DNA of 35,582 bases from a virus, in IMG/VR virus record IMGVR_UViG_3300030329_006120, positions 1 through 35,582 of that record; one strand, written 5' to 3'. Both the position numbers and the translations under genes were made by a program. The notes under the pieces were generated by a model, which saw only the letters and a program-made list of their open reading frames with translations, had not been told where the DNA came from and ran no database searches. Below, in pieces: positions 9,083-18,300 of the stretch. How positions within the stretch are numbered: the first letter of the stretch is position 1; every line of letters begins with the position of its first letter.

Positions 9083-10876
9083 ATGGCAAAAAAACTACAA
9101 CCCATAGATTACACAAGCCGCGATTTTGACTCTATTCGCAGAGACTTAGAGAATTTCGCGAAAAGATATTACCCTGACACCTATAAAGACTTCAACAAGG
9201 CGTCCTTCGGCTCCCTCATGCTCGATACGGTTGCTTATGTCGGTGACATTCTTTCCTTTTATCTCGACTACCAGACAAACGAGAGCTTTTTAGAGACGGC
9301 TATCGAGTACAATAATGTCGTGCGTCTCGCGCGCCAAATGGGTTATAAAATGAACACAAGCCCCTCTTCGTATGGGCTCTTAACTTTTTACATACAGATC
9401 CCAGCCGATAGCGCAGTGGGCGGTCCGGACCTTCGGTATGCACCAGTCCTGCAGGCAGGATCCACCTTTAGTTCCACAGGCGGGGGTATGTATACTCTTT
9501 TAGAAGATGTAGATTTTGCTCAGACCACAAACCAGGTAGCGGTTGGAACCGTGGTAGACCTTAGTCCTACAACTTATATCATTCGCGCCCAAGGACGAGC
9601 TATTTCGGGACGAGTGTCGTTCAAAGAGGCGGACGTCGGAGATTTCGAGCGCTTTCTACAAGTAAGCTTAGAAACTTCAAACGTAGCCGAGGTGCTCTCA
9701 GTTGTAGACACCGAAGGGCACAACTATTTTGAGGTGGATCACCTCTCTCAGAATGTAATTTACAAAGCAATTCGCAATACCGATGCTGCCACGAGCAATA
9801 GCGTCAGAAATATCCTCAAGGCTGTCCCGGTCGCTCGTCGTTTTGTGGTAGAACGCAAACAAGGAGACACCTTCCTGCAGTTTGGGTATGGTTCCGATTC
9901 GGAACTACTTTCGGATGCTGTCGCCAACCCCGCCTCGGTTGTGCTCGACATGAATGGGAGAGATTATATTACCGATAAAGACTTTGATCCCACACGATTG
10001 ATTAGTAGCGACAAGTTTGGTATTGCTCCCTCGAACACTACACTTCGTATTGGCTTCCGCGTAAATACTACTAATGATGTTAACGCAGCTGTAGGGACCA
10101 TTGTAAACAATAACAATCCCCGTCTGCGCTTCAAGTCCCAAGGATCTCTTAGCCAGACGCGCCGCAACACAGTTATTGCATCGCTAGAAGTCACCAATGA
10201 TGAAGCTTTTGTGGGAGATGTTTCGCTCCCCTCCTCCGATGAAGTCAAGCAGAGAGTCTTTGGGTATTATGCAACCCAGAACCGAGCAGTCACAATTCAA
10301 GACTATCAGTCTATCTGCTATGCGATGCCTGCCAAGTTCGGTGCAGTAAAAAGAGCTGCTATTGTGAGAGACTTCGATGAGTTCAAGAGGAATCTTAATG
10401 TATATGTGGTGTCAGAAGACACCAGCGGCAAACTCACAACTGCGAACAGCACCCTGAAAAATAACTTAAGAAGCTGGCTGCTCCAGTATAAAGTTATCAA
10501 CGATACGATTGATATTCTAAATGCAACGATTGTTAATTTTGGTATCAATTATGTGGTGGCAATTGATAGTAGTGCTAACCGCTTCTCAACGATTAGTAAG
10601 GCGAACGTAGCCTTAAATAAATACTTGATTCGAAATCAGTATGAAATTGGAGAATCTATTTTGATTACTGAATTTTATAAGGTATTGCAAAATGTTGATG
10701 GAATAATTGATGTAGTGGATTTGGAGATCGTTGACCGCAGTGGAGCTGGCTACTCGGACGCTAGCTTCTCTTTCAAGGAAATGCTTTCAGCTGATGGTCG
10801 CCGCATCCACGCAGATCAGAACTCGGTGTTTGAGTTAAAATTTCCCAATGTGGACATTAAAGGATCAATTCAATAA
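9083..10876 (+). CDS. Baseplate wedge subunit, T4 gp6-like (baseplate J family)
   Basis: 597 residues (T4 gp6 is 660). The N-terminus is diagnostic: PIDYTSRDFDSIRRDL, then KASFGSLMLDTVAYVGDILSFYLDYQ and NESFLETA (through about residue 73), the wedge start seen in gp6/J homologues. The middle is beta-rich (residues ~90-330). The C-terminal part contains a J-like region with TNDEAFVGDVSLPSSDEVKQRV, followed by RAVTIQDYQSICYAMPAKFG (~395-420). gp6 dimers form the iris-like ring of the inner baseplate that changes conformation on sheath contraction. It follows the gp25-like gene and its TAA shares an A with the next ATG, so translation is probably coupled. Confidence 0.92.
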   Translation: MAKKLQPIDYTSRDFDSIRRDLENFAKRYYPDTYKDFNKASFGSLMLDTVAYVGDILSFYLDYQTNESFLETAIEYNNVVRLARQMGYKMNTSPSSYGLLTFYIQIPADSAVGGPDLRYAPVLQAGSTFSSTGGGMYTLLEDVDFAQTTNQVAVGTVVDLSPTTYIIRAQGRAISGRVSFKEADVGDFERFLQVSLETSNVAEVLSVVDTEGHNYFEVDHLSQNVIYKAIRNTDAATSNSVRNILKAVPVARRFVVERKQGDTFLQFGYGSDSELLSDAVANPASVVLDMNGRDYITDKDFDPTRLISSDKFGIAPSNTTLRIGFRVNTTNDVNAAVGTIVNNNNPRLRFKSQGSLSQTRRNTVIASLEVTNDEAFVGDVSLPSSDEVKQRVFGYYATQNRAVTIQDYQSICYAMPAKFGAVKRAAIVRDFDEFKRNLNVYVVSEDTSGKLTTANSTLKNNLRSWLLQYKVINDTIDILNATIVNFGINYVVAIDSSANRFSTISKANVALNKYLIRNQYEIGESILITEFYKVLQNVDGIIDVVDLEIVDRSGAGYSDASFSFKEMLSADGRRIHADQNSVFELKFPNVDIKGSIQ

Positions 10877-12378
10877 TGGCTATTTTAAGACTTACGGCCA
10901 GTGCCGACAATACAATAACAAATGCTTTTGATGCCAACCTGGTTACACGAGGTTCTGGATCTAATATGGGCTATGCCGATGCTCTAGAGGTTTTTTCGAT
11001 TTACGGACAGAAAGAAGGATCAAACGGGCAGACCCAGGAACTTTCGCGAATTCTTATAAAGTTTCCCGTATCGCATCTCTCGGCATCTCGTGCAGCCGGC
11101 AACATTCCAGCTTCTGGAAGCATGTCTTTCTATTTGAAAATGTACAACGCTGAAACGCCCTGGACTCTCCCGCAAGACTTCACTTTGACAGTTGCTCCCG
11201 TATCGCAGTCGTGGACTGAGGGTGCCGGTCTAGATATGGATAACTATCAGGATCTAGGCACCTCGAACTGGATGAAAGCGGACGACAGCACTGATTGGAC
11301 CAATGTGGGCGGCGATTATTTGCCAAACAATAATTTTAATGTCTTGTTTGAACAAGGATACGAGAATCTCGAACATGATATCACCGATATTGTTGAAAAC
11401 TGGATCAAGGGCTCCGGCGCCGGCGGCTATGATAATCATGGTTTAGGCGTCCACCTGACATCCAGCCAAGAGGCATATTTCTCCAGTTCAGTGGGTGCTG
11501 ACTCCGGGAGTGTGATTCAAAATGTCAGCGGCGCCACGCAGTCATACTATACTAAGAAATTCTTTGCTCGCTCTACGGAGTTCTTTTTTAAGCGTCCTGT
11601 CATTGAAGCTCGATGGAATTCAAGAGTATTAGACGATCGCGAAAACTTCTACTATTCCAGCTCCCTCGCTCCAGCTGCAGACAATTTAAACAATCTTTAC
11701 TTTTACAACTATATTCGAGGTCGCCTGGTGGACTATGGTGGCGACATCGGGCTCACTCTATATTCCAGCTCGGCAGGCGTCCCTGAGGGATCCCCAATCA
11801 CAATGGCCAGCCCAGCCGGGACTGTAGCAACCGCATCTAAGGTGGCAACTGGAATCTATAGAGCATCTGTAGCCTTAACTGCTGCGGCTACTCCACTAGC
11901 AGCCATCAATGATGTTTGGATAGATGTTGATAGTAGCGAACAGCTGGCTACTGGGTCTTTCTATCCAGAGGTGTTTCCTACGTATGACGCTGCGCCGACC
12001 TTTAGTCGAATTACATCCTGCACTAATCTAAAGAAGTCCTATTCTACAGAAGACACGGCGCGCTTCCGGTTCTTCGTGCGCGATAGAAACTGGAGTCCCA
12101 CTATCTATACTGTTGCAACTGCAAACAATCCGACCGATATTATTGAAAGTGCATCTTACAGCGTGGTTCGTGTCACTGATAACTTAACTGCCATTCCGTA
12201 CGGAACTGGACCCGAGCTTAGTACTCTGCTATCTTATGATAAAGATGGCAATTATTTCGATTTAGACATGGGACTCCTAGAGGGTGGTTATATGTATGAG
12301 ATTAAATTATCCTATTATAATGATAGTATAGGATCCTGGCAGGAGCAACCCCAAACGTTTAAATTTAGAGTTGAATGA
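10876..12378 (+). CDS. DNRLRE-like beta-sandwich virion protein (500 aa)
   Basis: The first ~200 residues have the layout of DNRLRE-type domains: an opening ADNTITNAF, a G-x-N-MGYADALEV segment, a strand with SRILIKFPV, then long-chain ordering (SGSMSFYLKMYNAETPW), the SWTEGAGLD motif, and LEHDITDIVENWIKG leading into a beta strand. The rest (residues ~230-500) is Ser/Thr/Tyr-rich and beta-like. In bacteria such domains occur in cell-surface and secreted adhesive proteins. Here the gene sits between gp6-like wedge and the 2840-aa giant, so it is probably an exposed baseplate or fibre-attachment component. Domain assignment is by pattern, not by search. Start overlaps the gp6 stop by one base. 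Confidence 0.68.
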   Translation: MAILRLTASADNTITNAFDANLVTRGSGSNMGYADALEVFSIYGQKEGSNGQTQELSRILIKFPVSHLSASRAAGNIPASGSMSFYLKMYNAETPWTLPQDFTLTVAPVSQSWTEGAGLDMDNYQDLGTSNWMKADDSTDWTNVGGDYLPNNNFNVLFEQGYENLEHDITDIVENWIKGSGAGGYDNHGLGVHLTSSQEAYFSSSVGADSGSVIQNVSGATQSYYTKKFFARSTEFFFKRPVIEARWNSRVLDDRENFYYSSSLAPAADNLNNLYFYNYIRGRLVDYGGDIGLTLYSSSAGVPEGSPITMASPAGTVATASKVATGIYRASVALTAAATPLAAINDVWIDVDSSEQLATGSFYPEVFPTYDAAPTFSRITSCTNLKKSYSTEDTARFRFFVRDRNWSPTIYTVATANNPTDIIESASYSVVRVTDNLTAIPYGTGPELSTLLSYDKDGNYFDLDMGLLEGGYMYEIKLSYYNDSIGSWQEQPQTFKFRVE

Positions 12379-12388
12379 TAATTAGATC

Positions 12389-15300
12389 ATGAGCATCAAG
12401 AAATATTTTGAAGTTACTGAAAATATTAAATCTCTTTCTCAAAAGTCGGCTAATGCGATCGCTACCAAAGTTGAGTCAACAGGGTACCATCAGCAAGACA
12501 TCATTGCCGAAGAGAGATTTATCCCGCGAGTTAACTATAATGACCCTGCCAATTTTGCGCGGTACGGGTCAGCTGAAGAGTATTATGCTCAATCCATAAA
12601 AAGGATTTACTCTACGTATCCCTATGATGGATCTCTTCAGGAGAGCCTACAATGGCTAAACAATTCTACATACCTAGATCTTCATCTATTTGAAAACGAC
12701 TATCCACGTACAAATGGGTATGTCATTCTCTCTGCCGAAGGTTGGGGCTCCTCCCTCGGGTCGGTTGATGGGTATGGCACTCCAGAAAACGAAGAATATA
12801 TCTTCTTCGCCGGCGGGCCAAACGCCAACCCCCATGGTTCGACCCCCTTCACAACCCAGTTTAGCGGCTCAAATGTTTACGAACCATCAATGAATCGCGA
12901 GTCTAATCTTCAATTGGACATTGCGTCAAGGGGAGCATCTGTTGAGTTTTGGCTAAAGAAAGATGAATTTATTACCGGGCTCACCGAAAAGGAAGTTATT
13001 TTTGATGCATGGAATGGTGAACTATCTTCGTCGGCAGATTATGGTCGCCTTCGGGTTGAGATAAGCGGCACCGCCGATGGGTTGAACCCAGTCTATGTCA
13101 CTCTATATTCTGGATCCACCGGGTTCACACAAAGGGTCGCGTCGCCTACTTTCACAACTTCTTCCCTCGCCGATGGCAACTGGCACCACTATGCAGTTAC
13201 ACTGCTAGCCCAGAGCAGCAGTGTTCTCTCTCGTTTTTATGTGGATGGGCAACTCAACCATCAACAAACAATTGTTCGCACGATGGGCGATATAAATTCT
13301 TCCGACCTCCGGGCCAATATTGGCGCCCTGGTGGCTTCCCCTTCGGGATCCTCTGCGCCACCCAGCGCCGGCAAGCTCTCTGGCTCTCTGGATGAGTTCC
13401 GGTACTGGAAAACTCATCGATCATCCGAAGATATTGGGCTCTTCTGGTTCTCTCAGGTCGGGGGTGGAGTCAACACCGATCCCACTCCTTTTGTGGACAC
13501 TAAAGAAACTGCTAATATTGATTTAGGAGTTTACTATAAATTTAATGAAGGGATTACTGGGGTTAGGGCTACGGACGCCACCGTACTCGACTACGCTGGT
13601 CGCCTTACTAACGGGGCATGGACAGGATACACCAGCACATCTAGAAATACTGGTTCTGCTATTGTTTTATCTCATGCTGCCATCAAGGAGTTCAAGGATC
13701 CCATCATCTATTCTTTCCACCCGGCAGTGAAGGCGCTGGAGAGTCGTATGGCTCAGTCGGGCTCTGCGTATGACGCAGGAAACAACGCTGCTATCTATAA
13801 CTCGATTCCTTCTTGGATTACTGAAGAGGATACCGAAGGAGAGGGTGAGCTAAGAAAACTGACACAGATTATCTCTAGCTATTTTGACACGCTGCAGCTA
13901 CAAGTAGAAAGTCTGAACAATTTAAAAGATATTGAATACGTAAGCGGCAGCAACAAGCCACTTCCATTTGCCGAAAAACTATTAGCATCGAACGGACTGG
14001 TGGCTCCTGAGTTGTTTATTGATGCTGATATCTTAGAAAAATTGAATGATCGAAGCGAAGACAAGCTTTATGAAAAGTCTCTGGAAGATATCAAAAACAC
14101 CATTTACCAAAATATCTACAACAATCTTTCTTACATTTACAAATCGAAGGGTACTGCCAAATCTTTCCGAAACTTGATTCGCTGCTTTGGGATTGGAGAG
14201 GAACTCGTTCGCATCAATATGTACGCGGACAATGTAGAATACGAATTACGAAACAACAGAACCGAAGTCATAACAGCCGACAAGTTTGTTAACTTTAATA
14301 CTGAGCGCAACCAGTATGCCGCGGTCTATAACTACCCTGATCCTTCAAACGCCAATGCTGTAGGGTTTATTACTTCTTCTACAGCCCTGACTGCCGGTTA
14401 TGCTCTGACATTAGAGTCAGAGGTTGTGCTCCCCCTCAAGCCTGACCAGGCTGCCGAATATTATTTTGATACAAATGCAATAAGTTCGTCGGTTTTCGGT
14501 GTACACGGCGCGACAGATAATCCCACCGACACTGTGTGGAGCGCAGACGACTCTGTTAACTTCCAGGTGTATACGGTACGGGATGAATTACAATCTAATA
14601 ATGCGCGCTTTGTATTAACGAGCAGCACTGGCGGACACATCCCCCTGCTAAGCTCGGAATTATTTGAAGACATTTACAATAATACTCGATGGAATCTAGC
14701 CGTTAGGATTAAGCCAGAGAAATACCCCCTAGAGAACTTTGTCTCCGGCGCTGATAGTGGTAATTATATTGTGGAGCTGCACGGCTGTCAAGCCGAAGCC
14801 GGAGAGATATTACAAGAGTTTACGGTTTCTGGTACGATTACATCGCCGCCCGATGCCTTTATGACAGGTAGCCGACGAGTATACGTTGGCGCCCACAGAA
14901 CTAATATAACAGGCGGATTGCTGCAGACCTCCGATGTAAAGGTGAATTCGTGCCGCTATTGGCTAGATTATGTAGAAGATGAAGCTCTCCGCGGACACGT
15001 CCTCGACACTGAGAACTTTGGCGCGATGCAGCCCCATCTCTACGCATATCAGTTTGACCCCGACGCCACCTTTGGTGACATTACCAAAATGGATACTTTG
15101 GTTTTCAATTGGGAGTTCTTAACAAATACAGGATCCAATGCCTCGGGCGAGTTTTCTGTTGCAGATATCAGTTCTGGGTCGCAAGCGTTGAGTCGGTTTG
15201 GTCAGCTCGGCGATATTCTTAATAAGCAGTACACAGCTGCGGGCTCTAATTTTGAAGCCTCCTCGACTTCGGCCATCGATAAGGACTTCATTGTTTCATC

Positions 15301-18300
15301 TAAATTGAATTTACCAGAGCACATCTATTCCGAAGATATGGTTAGTGTGTTGAACCAGCAAGACCAAGATGTTTTCGTCCCCGATAGTCGCCCGATTCAC
15401 TATTACTTTGCATTCGAAAAGAGTATGTACCAGGCGATCTCGGTCGAAATGCTTAATTATTTTGCGAATTTAAAAGATTTAAATAACTTAATTGGGGACG
15501 CCGTCAATCAGTGGAGACCGGAATATAAGTCTCTGGCATTTGTGAGACAAAAATTCTTCGAGAAAGTCAGTAACAGCCAACTAGACTTTGATAAATTTTA
15601 TGAATTCTACAAATGGTTTGATTCAAGCCTCTCCGTAATGCTTGGACAGCTTGTTCCTGCCTCGGCAGATTTTGCGAGCAATGTGCGCACAGTCATCGAA
15701 AGCCATATCTTAGAGAGATCTAAGTATCAACGCAAGTTCCCCTTTATTGTTAAAGAAGGTGCACTCAACATAGGGGGCACTGAAGGTTCAATGCCTGAAT
15801 GGGATTCCTATTCGGCCCCAATGATGGCTCCTCCCCCCGGACCTGGGGGCATGCAATCTGCAGTGCATCCGACTCGTCGCCAAATCGGCACACCAGCAGT
15901 AGTTCCTCAGTTTTCTTGGGACAAAGTACATCCTCCAGTGGATGGTAAGGAAAACAAGAACCTTTATTGGCAGAGATATCTCAATAAGGACGTTGAGAAC
16001 GCAGACGCCATTAATGATATTCACAAAGCAATCAAGCAGACGTATATGCGTCGGATTGGCTCCCCGGTCAATCTCGGAGTAGAGGGTAATGTTGTTTTAG
16101 GCGGCGTCGGCAAGCACCCGGGAACACGACCAGGGTATACATTTGCAGCGACCGCTCCATGGGGACCAGTTGTGCCGCTCACCAACATTCCTACAAATGT
16201 TATGCTTTCGTTTGATACGGATGTAGAAGAGTTAATAGATACACCTGATGTTTTCAATCCAAACCTTAAACAAAGACTGGGCTTTGGAATGGACCCAAGT
16301 ATCAATATTGATGGCAATCGAAAAGGCAATGGCAACACTTTTGCTCCATTCAGCCTTTATAGCTCCTCCGTTACTACGGGCTACAACGAGCCTGTCCAGC
16401 GCCTCTATAAGTCTGGGACAATGGTTACGAATCTTCATAATGACTTTGTTGGAAATACTGATATTCCCATGCAGGGTCCGTTTACCGAGAAGTATGTGGG
16501 TGGACGTCAATATCGACACACTCCTCTAAATGATGGGACGGACACTCGTGAAAACCGTGCTGAGGGCTTCCGAGTTGAATTGGGACTTCTGGACACTGGT
16601 TCTGCGATTCCGGTACCTGCTTCTGGCTCCTTGGGAGTTGTACCTCCTAACTATCCCTTTGGTGATTCCCCTTCAGGATCGGCTCCTCACGGCTTCTTGC
16701 CTAACATTCCAATAGCCCCGCGCCTGCGAGAAGAGGCAGCAAAACGACCAGTTAACATCAAAAATATCCAGTTGCGTACAGGATCTACAATTATTGGAAA
16801 CTATGAGAAGAATTATCAGGTTGTTAACACGGCGGGCAGAATATATAACGATCCCTACTTTAATGATCAGTCGTTCGACTTCTCATTGTTCCCCGAGACC
16901 ACCGCCACCCGCGGGAGATTCCCCCTTACTGCCTCCACTGAAAATATGGGAGGCAACAGGAACTATGAACTACCAGACCGCAGCGGGGCCAATTCTAACC
17001 AAACAGTAATTGTTAACAGATTTAGTGCTCCAGGGTCCTATGAGGTTATGTCGCGCGGATACATGGATCCAGCGCACGAAGAACTGTCAGTTTATAATGC
17101 CACTCCCTATCGCAACCGCGGAGTTATTAGTTACGGACTTTCTGGATCAGCGTCTGTAGATCCCGTCGCTGCCCGGACTATAACCGTAGTCGACCAGATT
17201 GAGAAAAACCGAGGCTTAGATCAGCGCGCCAGTCTCCACTGCGGACCATTTGGTTCAGACGCTGCCTACGGCTCTGTACCGGCTCTGACGTACGTCACGG
17301 TGCCATCATGGCACAAGACCAATAGGAACGCGAGAAAGCTAATGAAGAGCGGCTCAGCGCCCTCTACGTTCGTTACAGGCGTTGTTTATGACAACTTATT
17401 CGTGCAGCACCAGATTCCGCGCTCTGAACAGCAGTATTCATGGATCACTGCCTCATTAGCTGAGGGTGAGACTATCTTTGGACTGCAGGGTCCCTCGTGC
17501 TTTAGTGCGTCGGCGTTGACGCAAATTGTGAGTTCTTCAATCGGACAAGATAATGATGGTAATCCTATAATTTTGAATTTTGTTGGTATTAATGAGTATG
17601 TTTACGAGCCCCTCTCTGCCTCATCACACATTTTAGGATATCCTCTCGGAACGGATTTGTTAGATTATCGCAATACCACTTTGCTGCCAGCCGGAATCGC
17701 GCACACATTCAATGTGTTGCAGCTCCACCGCAATGGACCTTATGGATATCCCACGTGGAAACAGATTCGCACCGGGGAGCACCCCATTGCGCGTGAACTC
17801 CGGGAAACCAACATGATTGGTCAAGTGGTGCCACCTAAGTCTATTCCTAATATTATAGGCAATAAGGTAATCGGCTATATTCATCCGGACCAGCCTAATA
17901 CATTTGTTGATTACTTCGAAGCACCGATCATGAGTCAGTATTCGCCTGTTAATTTCTATCTTGAGGACAACACCAGTCGCTCAAATACAGCCAATAATGT
18001 GATTCTATCTGTTCCGTACGGCAATGAGTTGGACTGGTTTAACCATGACGGATTAAACAACCGGCTCGGTCTCAAGATTGATCTGGACGAGGTGAGTTCC
18101 TATACCTCAGTGCTTAAGTATATCCTCGCCGGTAAGGGCAGCAATCTGAGTATGATGGCAAACCACTCACAAAGAATTTATCCCGCAGCAGTAAATGTTT
18201 ACAACGATATTGTTCGCGCACGTACAGAATTTACAATTGATGACATCTGGAATGATAATCGCAGAGAGAGAAGTGTCCTGGGTGAAGGTATAATGAATTC

